This document shows positions 8,997 through 18,215 of a DNA stretch of 64,000 bases, one piece after another. The first letter of the stretch is position 1. Each line of letters starts with the position of its first letter. Origin of the DNA: Methylomonas sp. ZR1. GTDB lineage: Bacteria; Pseudomonadota; Gammaproteobacteria; Methylococcales; Methylomonadaceae. The position numbers and the translations under genes were made by a program. The notes under the pieces were generated by a model. The model worked only from the letters and a program-made list of their open reading frames with translations, was not told where the DNA came from and did not search any database. The stretch covers positions 558,001 through 622,000 of the forward strand of contig NZ_RCST01000001.1 in assembly GCF_013141865.1 (NCBI RefSeq), read 5' to 3'.

Positions 8997-10125
8997 TACA
9001 GATGCACTCGATATAGAGAGCGGATTAAGGGCGGAAATCGTTCGCCTGAATAAGGTGGTGGAAGCCTTAATGAATCGAGTAGAGCATAGTTCCACTCAAC
9101 ACTATTCGGATTTTGATCAGTTTCAAACCACCATCATGCTGGAAAATTTGGTGCGGGTGCGGACAAAGGAACTGGATGCGGCATTGCGGGAAAACCAGAA
9201 GATCAATCGGGCCCTGCAGGAAGCCGAGGAGAAATTTCACCGGGTGCTGGATCAATCCTTGGTCGGTATCACCATGATTATCGAAGACCGCTTTCATTAT
9301 GTGAATCCCAAGTTCGCGGCAATCTTCGATTACCCGGTCGATGAACTCATGACGATGGACATCATGGAACTCGTCAGCGATGCCGATGAACCTACCGTGC
9401 GCGCAGCGATGCAGAAAGCGCTGAACCAAGAGCTTGCCAAAATTAATTTTGTCGCCAACGCCGTGCGTAGGAATGGCCAAATGATCACGGTGGAGGTATC
9501 GGTGAGTCCGGCCATAGATATTGGTGGCAAGCCTGCATTGATAGCGGTCTTGGCGGATATTAGCGAGCGATTGCGCTCTGAGCGGCAAGTCCAAGCGCTA
9601 CACGAGCAACTCCAATATCAGGCGATTCATGATCCGTTGACCGGACTGTATAACCGCCTGTTCCTCAACGAGAATTTGGAACGTGAATTGCTGTTGGCAG
9701 AGCGACAAGGCTACGAGGTGAGCGTGGTGATGAGCGATCTGGATCATTTTAAAATGATCAATGATTGTTATGGGCACCAGGCCGGTGATGCAGTTTTGAA
9801 AGCATTTGCCGACATCCTGAAGCATCATGCCCGCGCCAGCGATTTGGATTGCCGTTATGGCGGCGAAGAGTTTTTTCTGGTGTTGCCGGATACTTCGCTG
9901 CAAACCGCTAGTGAACGCGCCGAATCGATACGTTTGGCGTTGGGCGCGCAGCCCATTGCCGTTGCCGACATCAGTATCCATGTCACCGCATCATTTGGTG
10001 TAGCCACCTACCCGGCAAACGGTCTATCCCCGGTGGCCTTGATCGGGGCAGCGGACAAAGCGCTCTATCTAGCTAAGGACTCTGGCCGCAATCAGGTCGT
10101 CGCAGCTGCCCAGCCATTGCAATAG
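8989..10125 (+). CDS. PAS-GGDEF diguanylate cyclase
   Basis: A 378-residue cytoplasmic protein that should make cyclic di-GMP from two GTP. An N-terminal coiled segment leads to a PAS domain (about residues 80-200, EEKFHRVLDQSLVGITMI to LADISERL), then a short helix and a GGDEF domain. The active site reads RYGGEEF near residues 289-295, with DPLTGLYNR at the domain start. RASD five residues upstream fits the RxxD inhibitory site, so product inhibition is likely. No membrane segment is seen. ATG 8989 overlaps the FIST stop; a GTG at 8980 is an alternative. Confidence 0.95.
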   Translation: MIDTDALDIESGLRAEIVRLNKVVEALMNRVEHSSTQHYSDFDQFQTTIMLENLVRVRTKELDAALRENQKINRALQEAEEKFHRVLDQSLVGITMIIEDRFHYVNPKFAAIFDYPVDELMTMDIMELVSDADEPTVRAAMQKALNQELAKINFVANAVRRNGQMITVEVSVSPAIDIGGKPALIAVLADISERLRSERQVQALHEQLQYQAIHDPLTGLYNRLFLNENLERELLLAERQGYEVSVVMSDLDHFKMINDCYGHQAGDAVLKAFADILKHHARASDLDCRYGGEEFFLVLPDTSLQTASERAESIRLALGAQPIAVADISIHVTASFGVATYPANGLSPVALIGAADKALYLAKDSGRNQVVAAAQPLQ

Positions 10126-10563
10126 GCGTTTTTAGTCCACTTTCCGGATAGCCCCGATTCGGTTAATTTCTGCTGCGAAGTGCTTGCCGATTGCTCGCCG
10201 CTGCTGAGGTTGACCGCTTCTAGCTGCAGCCTGGCCGCGCTTTATTCGATACGGTAGATGCCGGTGTTCTGGCGGATTCGGCTCAACGCGCTCAGCATGC
10301 GTGCGATTTCGTGCGCCCGGCACCATCGCCCGCGGATTTACCAAAACACATTCTCGATACTTTCGCACGGGGCGTAACCAAACCTAGAATGTCGCTGCCA
10401 ATCAGGGATTCGCCGCAAAGCGCTGTGGCATATCACGTATTTTCTCTGTCTGTCATTCCCGGTATGTGCCGGCGAAAAAACTTAATAGCCTGATTTCTAT
10501 TTGCTTGTACGATTGGGCGCGTATTGTGCTGATAACATCAGGACAATAACGCAGCGATGGCAC
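10126..10563 (+). other. 438-base intergenic region with a possible gene remnant
   Basis: No convincing gene is seen on either strand. On the minus strand, 10242-10337 gives about 31 codons ending in a protein-like tail (AHEIARMLSALSRI, then GIYRIE and a stop) but with a stop immediately upstream, so at most a degraded fragment. The promoter of the sigma-factor gene probably lies near the right end, but no clear -35/-10 pair was recognised. Confidence 0.3.
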
Positions 10564-11118
10564 ATGTCCGACCAAGTATTTTCCACAAAACCTTCCGACA
10601 GCGGCGAGCAAGCCGAACTCAGCGCCGAACAGTTTGCGGCATTCATCGATAAACATCGCGATGAACTCAGTCGTTTTATCGTGCGTAAACTGGGTTCGGA
10701 AGACCTGTCCGCAGACATACTGCAAGATGCTTATTTGCGCCTGAGCCGCCAGCAAACCCAGGACACTATCGAGAATCCACGGGCTTTCGTGTTTCGGGTT
10801 GTCGGCAATCTGGTGATCGACTACCAACGCCTTAGCGCGAATCGGCTCAAGCAGGACGTCGACGACGACACCTACAACGCCGTTCCCGAACACTCCCCCG
10901 GCCCCGAGCAGCGTTATCAGCAGAGCCAGCGCTTGCAAGCCATTCATCAGGCCTTGGCTGAATTACCCGAAGACTGCCGTCTGGCTTTTTACTGGAACCG
11001 GGTCGAAGGTCTTAGCCATACCGAAGTCGCGGCCCGCCTGCGCATTTCGGAAAGCATGGTTGCCAAGCATCTGGCGCGGGCCATGCGGCATTGCCGGGAC
11101 AGACTCAAGCAACATTGA
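10564..11118 (+). CDS. ECF RNA polymerase sigma factor, FecI type
   Basis: A 184-residue sigma-70 family protein. Region 2 holds LSADILQDAYLRLSRQ and FVFRVVGNLVIDYQR; region 4 holds ELPEDCRLAFYWNRVEGLSHTEVA and the helix-turn-helix RISESMVAKHLARAMRHCRDRL. Such factors activate iron-uptake receptor genes when a ligand-loaded outer-membrane receptor signals through a FecR-type anti-sigma; both partners follow here. The ATG at 10564 is taken over an upstream in-frame TTG because region 2 starts soon after it. Confidence 0.93.
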   Translation: MSDQVFSTKPSDSGEQAELSAEQFAAFIDKHRDELSRFIVRKLGSEDLSADILQDAYLRLSRQQTQDTIENPRAFVFRVVGNLVIDYQRLSANRLKQDVDDDTYNAVPEHSPGPEQRYQQSQRLQAIHQALAELPEDCRLAFYWNRVEGLSHTEVAARLRISESMVAKHLARAMRHCRDRLKQH

Positions 11119-11198
11119 AGCAAATTGCCGGCCGCCCGGAAAATATCAGCAAGAACCGCCGCGTCATCCGTCATAATAGTTTCAACCGTCCACACCTT

Positions 11199-12170
11199 AT
11201 GCCGATGAGTAACGCACCCGTTTCCGAAATCACCACCTTGTCCGATCAGGCCATTGATTGGGTGATACGGCTGCGCGCCGGAAACGCCGGCGAGCAGGAG
11301 CGGCGTGCGGCCGCCGAATGGCAAAATCGCAGCCCCTCGCACCGTCGCGCCTTTGCCGAGGCCGAACAACTGTGGTTGGACATGGGCGAGGGCTGGTCGG
11401 TAACGGATCTGCCGATACCGGCGCAAGCCATGGGCCGCCGGTATAGCCGGCCCGTCTGGCGAGGCTTGGCCGCGGCCGCGGTTGCCTTGGCGCTGGTGTT
11501 GCCGTTTTCCGGCCTTGGCGACCGCTGGTTCAGCGACTATTACACCGCTGTCGGCGAACAAAAAACCGTAACTTTGGCCGACGGCAGCCAGGTACTGTTG
11601 AATACCGATACCGCATTGACGGTTGCCTATTCGGATGCCAGCCGCAAACTGACATTGAAACACGGTCAGGCCTTGTTCAAGGTCGCCGCCGACCGCAAAC
11701 GGCCGTTTGAGGTAGCTACCGATACCGCAGTGGTCAAAGCCTTAGGCACGGTCTTTGAAGTACTGCAGCAAGACCACGCCGCCCGCATCACTGTGCAGGA
11801 ACACGCGGTGGGTGTCAAAGGTCTGCACGCCCCGGATTACCCGCCTGACGCTCGAATTCAAGAAGGCCAGCAAGCGGTTTACAGTGCCGCCGACGGCCTG
11901 CAAGCCGCAGTGGCGGCCGATCCGCAGCAAAGCGCCGCCTGGCAGCGCGGTAAACTGGTCTTTAAAAATCAAGCCCTGGCCGATGTAGTTGCGGAACTGG
12001 ACCGCTATTTCCCCGGAAAGATCGTCATCAGCGACGCCAAACTGGCGGCGCTAAGGGTTAGCGGCGTTTTCCCGCTGGCGGACCGCGCCGCCACGTTGGT
12101 GATGCTGCAACAAATCCTCTCGGTAAAAATCAGCCAAATCACGCCGTGGTTGACCGTGTTGCACGGCTAG
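11199..12170 (+). CDS. FecR-type transmembrane anti-sigma/signal transducer
   Basis: A 323-residue protein with an N-terminal sigma-binding region (QAIDWVIRLRAG and FAEAEQLWLDMG, the DUF4880 pattern), one membrane span (GLAAAAVALALVLPFSGL, about residues 87-106), then the periplasmic FecR domain (GEQKTVTLADGSQVLLNTDT to VKALGTVFEV) and a C-terminal DUF4974-like domain (DVVAELDRYFPGKIVI). It should hold the upstream sigma factor inactive until the TonB receptor signals. ATGs at 11199 and 11205 are both possible; an earlier in-frame start inside the sigma gene is unlikely. Confidence 0.92.
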   Translation: MPMSNAPVSEITTLSDQAIDWVIRLRAGNAGEQERRAAAEWQNRSPSHRRAFAEAEQLWLDMGEGWSVTDLPIPAQAMGRRYSRPVWRGLAAAAVALALVLPFSGLGDRWFSDYYTAVGEQKTVTLADGSQVLLNTDTALTVAYSDASRKLTLKHGQALFKVAADRKRPFEVATDTAVVKALGTVFEVLQQDHAARITVQEHAVGVKGLHAPDYPPDARIQEGQQAVYSAADGLQAAVAADPQQSAAWQRGKLVFKNQALADVVAELDRYFPGKIVISDAKLAALRVSGVFPLADRAATLVMLQQILSVKISQITPWLTVLHG

Positions 12171-12264
12171 CGCAAAATAATCCCGCCGCCATTACAAGAT
12201 TTTTCCAACCGTCCGTCTTAATCGGTACGCGGCAATGGTGCCGCCGCCACGTTAAGGACTACAG

Positions 12265-14688
12265 ATGAAAAAATCACTCGATACCGGCAGCGTCCATCCC
12301 GGCCGGGCCCGTATGTTTAAACCCAAGCCTATTGCCGCATTATTACTGCTCGGCACTGTCAGCCTGGCCGCGATGGCCGGCGACGCCGCGCAAGCCTTCA
12401 ATATCCCGGCGCAAGCCCTGGACAGCGCGCTGACCGAACTCGCCTACCAGACCAACCTGCGCTTGCTCTATCCGGCGGACCTGGTCGGCAAACTCCGCTC
12501 CAGCCCGGTGTCCGGCCAATACACCCCGGAGCAGGCCATGCAGCGGATGTTGCAGAATTCGGGCTTGACTGTGCGGAAGACGGCGGACGATACGTTTACG
12601 GTGGAACCAGCCGCGACTGCCGAGCCGCGCGTGGCGGCTACGATGCCGGCGGTGACGGTGGTGGGGAAGGCGGTTTATGATTCGACTGATCCTTATAACG
12701 CTGATTACAGCCTGCCTAATGCTTCCACTGCGACCAAGACTGACACGCCGATCATGGAAACACCGTTTTCGGTGCAGGTAGTCTCCAAGCAGGTTTTGCA
12801 AGACCAGCAAGTGACACGTCTCGAGCAGGGGCTAAAGAACGTTAGCGGAGTAACGGTTTTTCCAGGCAACCAAGGATTCACTGATAGTTTTATCATGCGC
12901 GGCTTTCTGAATGATACAACCTATCGCGACGGCGTATTATTGCCAACGATCTTAGGTGGAGGGACGACTAAACGAGAAGTAGCTAATCTTGAGCGGGTTG
13001 AGGTACTTAAGGGGCCTGGCTCGATTTTGTTCGGTCGGGCAGAACCGGGCGGCATTATTAATATGGTTACAAAGCAACCGCTTTCAACACCTTATTATTC
13101 AATGCAGCAACAGTTCGGTTCCTATGACTTTTATCGAACAACAATTGATGCAACTGCACCAATAACAGATGATAACTCTCTGTTATACAGGCTTAATATT
13201 GCTTATGAAAATGCCGGATCATTTCGTAATTTCGTTGATAACGAGCGCGTATTTGTCGCACCGGTGCTGAAATGGAATATAAGCGAGCAAACTCAAGCAA
13301 CATTTGAAATGGAGTACCAGCACTTTAACGAATCGCCAGATCCTGGAATCCCTCCGCTTGGAAATAGGCCTGCAAATGTACCCATTGAAACGGCATTACA
13401 CGAACCTCTTGTGAACAAAAATGATGGGGACAGAGTGATGGTTGGATTTAACTGGTCACACCAATTTAACAACGATTGGAAATTAAGCCATCGTTTCACT
13501 TCGGAATTTTTCGATTTCGACAACCGAACTTTGTTCTTTGGCTCTGCTGCTGCGAACGGGGCTGTTTCTCGGTCTTTCAATCTTTCGCCTGAAACTGAAT
13601 CTCAGCGCTACATGAATACAGTAAATTTATCTGGGAAACTGACAACCGGATTTGCTCAACACACCTTGTTATTTGGTTTCGACCACTTTCAGGAAGATGA
13701 CAAAATTCGCGGAAACTGTTGTACGCCTGCTCCCGCCTTTAATATTTTTAACCCGGTATATCTTAGCACTGCTCCACAATTGAATTCTGTTGATCGCAAT
13801 AACTATACTCAATCCTGGTATGGACTCTATTTTCAAGATCAAATTGAGCTGCCCTATGGTTGGCACCTATTAGGCGGCTTTCGATATGACAATGCCGAAG
13901 GTGAAAATCATCTCCTAGGTCGGGTAACATCCAAAGAAGACCGAATTAGTCCTCGTGGCGGCATACTTTGGCAGGCATTGCCCTGGTTATCGTTGTATGG
14001 GAGCTATACCGAAAACTTTGGCCCGTCCAGCACCTTATTTAGAAATGATAATCTAATCCTTCCTCCCCAATCGGCGCAACAATGGGAAGCTGGCTTAAAA
14101 ACAGAGTTTTGGGATGGTAGATTAAGGGCTACGTTATCTTACTTTGAACTTACTAAGCAAAATATCCGCGTCCCCGGTACGACACCGCCGCTCTTCACCC
14201 CTAGAGCAGTTGGTGAAGCTGAAAGTCATGGTATTGAATTTGAAGTAACCGGTGAAATTCTACCTGGCTGGAATGTAATAACCGCGTATGCCTATACGCC
14301 ATATGCCGAGATCACCAAAGACAATACCAATAATGGAGGTCCCGGCAATACAGGCAAGCGCTTATTTTTAGCGCCGGAACATTCCGGCAGCGTTTGGAGT
14401 ACCTATGAGTTTCGAAATACTGCATTCAAAGGTCTTAAATTTGGCGCTGGAGCTGTTGGATTAGACCAAAGACAAGGGGATTCGGCGAACTCCTATCAAT
14501 TGCCAGGATTTTTGACAGTAGGGTTAATGACAAGTTACGAGATGAAAATTGGAAAATCCAAAGTAACTACTCAGTTCAATGTCGATAACTTACTGGATAA
14601 GGAATATTACTCAGGCAGTAACAGCGGCAATTTCATAACAATAGGTACTCCAAGAACTTTTATGGGATCGGTTAGGGTTGAGTTCTAA
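12265..14688 (+). CDS. TonB-dependent siderophore receptor with signalling domain (FpvA/FhuE type)
   Basis: An 807-residue outer-membrane transporter. A signal peptide (about residues 20-40) precedes an STN signalling domain (AFNIPAQALDSALTELAYQ to LQNSGLTVRK), a TonB box region (AVTVVGKA), the plug (ETPFSVQVVSKQVLQDQQ, VLKGPGSILFGRAEPGGIINMVTK) and a barrel ending in the C-terminal aromatic VRVEF. The STN domain should contact the FecR protein encoded upstream. Base composition changes inside the gene: about 72% G+C at 12361-12420 against about 33% at 13141-13200, suggesting the plug/barrel part was replaced by recombination. The siderophore cannot be named from sequence. Confidence 0.95.
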   Translation: MKKSLDTGSVHPGRARMFKPKPIAALLLLGTVSLAAMAGDAAQAFNIPAQALDSALTELAYQTNLRLLYPADLVGKLRSSPVSGQYTPEQAMQRMLQNSGLTVRKTADDTFTVEPAATAEPRVAATMPAVTVVGKAVYDSTDPYNADYSLPNASTATKTDTPIMETPFSVQVVSKQVLQDQQVTRLEQGLKNVSGVTVFPGNQGFTDSFIMRGFLNDTTYRDGVLLPTILGGGTTKREVANLERVEVLKGPGSILFGRAEPGGIINMVTKQPLSTPYYSMQQQFGSYDFYRTTIDATAPITDDNSLLYRLNIAYENAGSFRNFVDNERVFVAPVLKWNISEQTQATFEMEYQHFNESPDPGIPPLGNRPANVPIETALHEPLVNKNDGDRVMVGFNWSHQFNNDWKLSHRFTSEFFDFDNRTLFFGSAAANGAVSRSFNLSPETESQRYMNTVNLSGKLTTGFAQHTLLFGFDHFQEDDKIRGNCCTPAPAFNIFNPVYLSTAPQLNSVDRNNYTQSWYGLYFQDQIELPYGWHLLGGFRYDNAEGENHLLGRVTSKEDRISPRGGILWQALPWLSLYGSYTENFGPSSTLFRNDNLILPPQSAQQWEAGLKTEFWDGRLRATLSYFELTKQNIRVPGTTPPLFTPRAVGEAESHGIEFEVTGEILPGWNVITAYAYTPYAEITKDNTNNGGPGNTGKRLFLAPEHSGSVWSTYEFRNTAFKGLKFGAGAVGLDQRQGDSANSYQLPGFLTVGLMTSYEMKIGKSKVTTQFNVDNLLDKEYYSGSNSGNFITIGTPRTFMGSVRVEF

Positions 14689-14693
14689 TTTCT

Positions 14694-14840
14694 GGTTCCC
14701 AACCTCTAGCTTGGGAACCTCGGCCTTGGAAGCTCCAGCTTCCTAACTCTACAGGAAGCAAGAGCTTCCAAGTGATTGGTTCCCAAGCGGGAGCTCGGGA
14801 ACCAGGGGTGCTGTTCTCGTTCCCACGCGCTGCGTGGGAA
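14694..14840 (+). repeat. Cluster of short palindromic repeats
   Basis: Four inverted repeats lie in a row after the receptor gene. GGTTCCCAA with TTGGGAACC (14694-14719), GGAAGCT with AGCTTCC (14728-14743), GGTTCCC with GGGAACC (14778-14803), and TTCCCACGC with GCGTGGGAA (14820-14840). The first and third are related in sequence. They resemble dispersed REP-like hairpins; some may serve as terminator or mRNA 3'-end structures. Confidence 0.7.
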
Positions 14841-15164
14841 TTCCAAACTCCGGCCGCGCTGCGGCACGAAATTACCGTACCCGCACGATTGAGTTTAAAT
14901 CCCTAAACGCAAGGGATCGGCTTCCCGCCCGATGGTTTAAAACCCGTTCCAAACCCCGTCCGAAACCTTACGGGCGGGGTTTAGGTCAGTGAGTTTGACG
15001 CTTGGCTAATACTGTCCGGAACCGGCTCGGCGTGGCTAAATGTGCGACAGCCAAGCAGGTTTCGAATTGATTAAACTCGACAGGCTGAAGCCCACGCATT
15101 CTGCTTGCCTGATGTGCAAAATATCTGTACAAAAATCACATCATTTAACCAAGAGGAGCTGCTC
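14841..15164 (+). other. Intergenic stretch with one terminator-like hairpin
   Basis: No gene seen. A 12-base inverted repeat with one mismatch, AAACCCCGTCCG (14951-14962) and CGGGCGGGGTTT (14971-14982), could terminate transcription. The AAGAGGAG ribosome site of the following gene lies at the right end. Confidence 0.5.
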
Positions 15165-15374
15165 ATGTCTGTACGTTTCAATGTTGTGTTGTCCGATGAT
15201 CTGAATCGCGAACTGGACAAGGCCGCTGAGGAAGGCGATACCAATAAAAGCGAAATTTTGCGCAAAGCGATCACCCTGTATCTGGCGGCCAGGGACGGAC
15301 GTCGGCGCGGCCTGAAAATCGGTTTGGTCGAACCTGAAACTCAAAAGCTGGAAACCGAAATTATCGGCTTATGA
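15165..15374 (+). CDS. Small ribbon-helix-helix (CopG-like) DNA-binding protein
   Basis: A 69-residue protein with the CopG/MetJ/Arc pattern: a beta strand (SVRFNVVLSDDLNRELDKAA), a helix-turn (GDTNKSEILRKAITLYLAAR) and a basic tail. AGAGGAG precedes the ATG at 15165. Such proteins act as repressors or antitoxins. No toxin-like protein is evident next to it; instead its stop overlaps by four bases the start of a small membrane protein gene carrying an amber codon, and the two look like one transcription unit. Confidence 0.8.
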   Translation: MSVRFNVVLSDDLNRELDKAAEEGDTNKSEILRKAITLYLAARDGRRRGLKIGLVEPETQKLETEIIGL

Positions 15375-15637
15375 GCCATATCGATCTCAATAATCCGCCG
15401 CCCAATCATACGTTCAGCGTCTCGGTTGACCGGTAGGAAGCCGACGCCGAACGGAATGTCCGCTTATTCAAGGATTTAGCGCTATTTGTTGTTGCGCTCG
15501 GTTTTGTGGTTTTAATCGTCTGGTTGTGCTACGCCACTTTGGTGGCAACTACCACCAGCGCGGAGGAAAAAAAGTGGGCGATGTCGATCTTATCCGCGGC
15601 GACAGGCGGGATAATCGGTTATCTGTTGCGTAAATAA
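15371..15637 (+). pseudogene. Small membrane protein gene interrupted by an in-frame TAG
   Basis: Too short for usual gene calls. The ATG overlaps the stop of the ribbon-helix-helix gene. The frame gives 21 residues (MSHIDLNNPPPNHTF...), a TAG at 15434-15436, then 66 further sense codons to TAA: a charged segment EADAERNVRLFKD, a membrane span (LALFVVALGFVVLIVWLCYA), a short acidic/basic piece (SAEEKKWAM) and a glycine-rich tail GGIIGYLLRK. The protein reads naturally across the TAG, which is one base from CAG (Gln). It is either a recent nonsense mutation, a sequencing error or a suppressed codon. Function unknown. Confidence 0.65.
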
Positions 15638-15821
15638 TTCACCGATTCTTGGCGGGGCGGGGAGTTATCCCTGACCTTCACAATCCACCCGCTTTAAAAT
15701 TTCGCTAAAACCTCGCTCACCGGAATTACACCCGCCCCAGGCGACAGCTCCAGACCTTGCCGATTACCGCCAACGGCGTATGCTTATCAGGACAAGCATA
15801 ACAACAGCCAAGGAGCGCAAC

Positions 15822-18215
15822 ATGTCCACGCACAATCAATACATCCGCTGGTTTGCAGAACTTACCATTAACGATATTCCGCTGGTCGGCGGTAAAAATG
15901 CCTCGCTCGGCGAGATGTATCGCGAGCTGGCCGCTGATGGGGTGATGGTCCCCAATGGTTTTGCGATTACCGCCGAAGCCTACCGTTATATGCTGGACCA
16001 GGCCGATGCTTGGCCACGCTTGCACGCCTTACTCGACGACGTCGATGCCGACGACGTTGCAGACTTGGCGCACCGTGCGCAACAGGCGCGGGATTTGGTG
16101 TATGCGGCGCCGTTGCCGGCTGATTTGCAGCAGCAAATTCTGGATGCTTTTGGGCAATTACAACGGCAGTATCAGGACGACTTAACCGTCGCGGTGCGCA
16201 GTTCCGCGACAGCCGAGGATTTGCCGACCGCCAGCTTTGCCGGTCAGCAAGATACCTATCTGAATATTCGCGGCGGCCAAGCTTTGCTGGATGCTTGCAA
16301 GCGTTGTTTTGCCAGTCTGTTTACCGACCGGGCGATTCATTATCGGCTGGATCAGGGCTTTGATCATTTCAAAATCGGTTTGTCGATTGGCGTGATGAAA
16401 ATGGTGCGCTCCGATTTGGCGGCCAGTGGCGTGATGTTCTCGCTGGATACCGAGTCAGGCTTCAGCGATGCCGTGTTTATCACCGGGGCTTATGGCTTGG
16501 GTGAAAACGTGGTGCAGGGCGCGGTCGACCCGGACGAGTTTTACGTGCATAAGTCCACGTTTGCGCAAGGCTATCAGGCGGTATTGCGGCGCACGCTGGG
16601 CGCTAAAAAAATCAAGATGATCTATAGCGACGGCCGTACCCGCGAACCGATTCGCAACGTCGCCACCTCAAATCACGAGCGCCGGCAATTTTGTATCGAT
16701 GATGCGGAAGTGCTGCAATTGGCCGATTACGCGCTGAAAATTGAACGGCATTATGGCCGGCCCATGGATATGGAATGGGCCAAGGACGGTTTGGACGGCA
16801 AGCTGTATATCGTGCAGGCCCGCCCGGAAACCGTGGCCTCGCAAAAAATCGGGAATGTGTTAGAACAATACCAGCTCAAACAAGCAGGCGAAGCCATCGT
16901 CAAAGGCCATGCCGTGGGCAGCAAGATCGCGGTGGGTCAGGCGCGGGTGATAGACAACGTCGCCAAACTCGGTAGTTTTAAACCCGGCGAAGTGTTGGTG
17001 GCCGATATGACGACGCCGGATTGGGAGCCGGTGATGAAAACCGCTGCGGCCATCGTGACCAATCGCGGTGGTAGAACCTGTCATGCAGCGATCATCGCAC
17101 GCGAATTGGGCGTGCCGGCGGTGATCGGTTGCGAGAACGCGACAGCCGCGATAGCGAGCGGCAGCCTGGTCACGGTATCGTGCGCGGAAGGCGATGTCGG
17201 CAAAGTCTATGCCGGCCGGCTGGATTTTGACGTGACGCAGACGGATTTGTCGCAACTGCAGCGGCCAAAAACTAAGATCATGCTCAATCTGGGCAATCCG
17301 GAGTTGGCGTTTAAACTCAGCTTTCTGCCCAACGATGGCGTCGGCCTGGCGCGGATGGAATTCATCATCACCGAATATATCAAGGCCCATCCGATGGCTT
17401 TGATTCACCCGGAGAAAGTCGCCGATGTCGGTGAAACGGAGCAACTTAAGCAGTTGACCGAAGGCTATGCCCGACCGGAAGAGTTCTTTATTCAACGTCT
17501 GGCGGAAGGTGTCGGTACGATCGGCGCGGCGTTTTATCCCAAGCCGGTGGTCGTGCGGATGTCGGATTTTAAAACCAACGAATACGCCACCTTATTGGGC
17601 GGACGTTGGTTCGAGCGCGACGAAGCCAATCCGATGATCGGTTTTCGCGGCGCCTCGCGCTATGTGCACCCGGCTTATGCCGAGGGGTTTGCACTGGAAT
17701 GCGCGGCCATGAAACGGGTGCGCGAGCAAATGGGCCTGAAAAATGTGGTGTTGATGATCCCATTCTGTCGGCGCATAGACGAGGCCGAGAGAGTATTGGC
17801 TTACATGGCAGAGCTGGGTTTAAAACGCGGGGATGACGGCCTGGAAATTTACGTGATGTGCGAGATACCGAATAACGTCATCCTGATCGACGAATTCGCC
17901 AAATTGTTCGACGGTTTTTCGATCGGCTCCAATGATTTGACGCAATTGACTCTGGGAGTGGATCGGGATTCGGAAATCGTCGCGAATGACTTCGACGAGC
18001 GAGATGCCGGCGTGAAGACCATGATTCGCCTGGCGGTGGAAGGTGCTCGCCGCAACGGCAGGCATTCAGGTCTTTGCGGTCAAGCGCCGTCGGATTACCC
18101 GGAAATGGCCGAATATTTAGTCGAAATCGGCATTGATTCGATGAGCTTGAATCCGGATACGGTGTTGCAGACTACCCAGCGTCTGCTGGATTTAGAACGT
18201 AGGTTGAGACGATAG
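15822..18215 (+). CDS. ppsA: Phosphoenolpyruvate synthase
   Basis: A 797-residue enzyme making PEP, AMP and phosphate from pyruvate, ATP and water, needed for gluconeogenesis. The N-terminal ATP-grasp part starts IPLVGGKNASLGEM and includes VRSSATAEDLPTASFAGQQDT. The swivelling phosphohistidine domain has GGRTCHAAIIARELG. The C-terminal PEP-binding barrel has NEYATLLGG, GSNDLTQLTLGVDRDS and the catalytic cysteine region SGLCGQAPSD. AAGGAG sits seven bases before the ATG at 15822, preferred over an in-frame ATG at 15780. Length is normal. Confidence 0.97.
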   Translation: MSTHNQYIRWFAELTINDIPLVGGKNASLGEMYRELAADGVMVPNGFAITAEAYRYMLDQADAWPRLHALLDDVDADDVADLAHRAQQARDLVYAAPLPADLQQQILDAFGQLQRQYQDDLTVAVRSSATAEDLPTASFAGQQDTYLNIRGGQALLDACKRCFASLFTDRAIHYRLDQGFDHFKIGLSIGVMKMVRSDLAASGVMFSLDTESGFSDAVFITGAYGLGENVVQGAVDPDEFYVHKSTFAQGYQAVLRRTLGAKKIKMIYSDGRTREPIRNVATSNHERRQFCIDDAEVLQLADYALKIERHYGRPMDMEWAKDGLDGKLYIVQARPETVASQKIGNVLEQYQLKQAGEAIVKGHAVGSKIAVGQARVIDNVAKLGSFKPGEVLVADMTTPDWEPVMKTAAAIVTNRGGRTCHAAIIARELGVPAVIGCENATAAIASGSLVTVSCAEGDVGKVYAGRLDFDVTQTDLSQLQRPKTKIMLNLGNPELAFKLSFLPNDGVGLARMEFIITEYIKAHPMALIHPEKVADVGETEQLKQLTEGYARPEEFFIQRLAEGVGTIGAAFYPKPVVVRMSDFKTNEYATLLGGRWFERDEANPMIGFRGASRYVHPAYAEGFALECAAMKRVREQMGLKNVVLMIPFCRRIDEAERVLAYMAELGLKRGDDGLEIYVMCEIPNNVILIDEFAKLFDGFSIGSNDLTQLTLGVDRDSEIVANDFDERDAGVKTMIRLAVEGARRNGRHSGLCGQAPSDYPEMAEYLVEIGIDSMSLNPDTVLQTTQRLLDLERRLRR

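Noticed and set aside
10132..10493. Short frames on both strands between the cyclase and sigma-factor genes
   Set aside because: No ribosome sites, biased composition and no family resemblance; only a possible fragment is noted.
15165..15637. The ribbon-helix-helix gene and following small gene as a toxin-antitoxin pair
   Set aside because: The second product is a small membrane protein with no resemblance to known toxins such as RelE, ParE, HicA or PIN domains; the function is left open.
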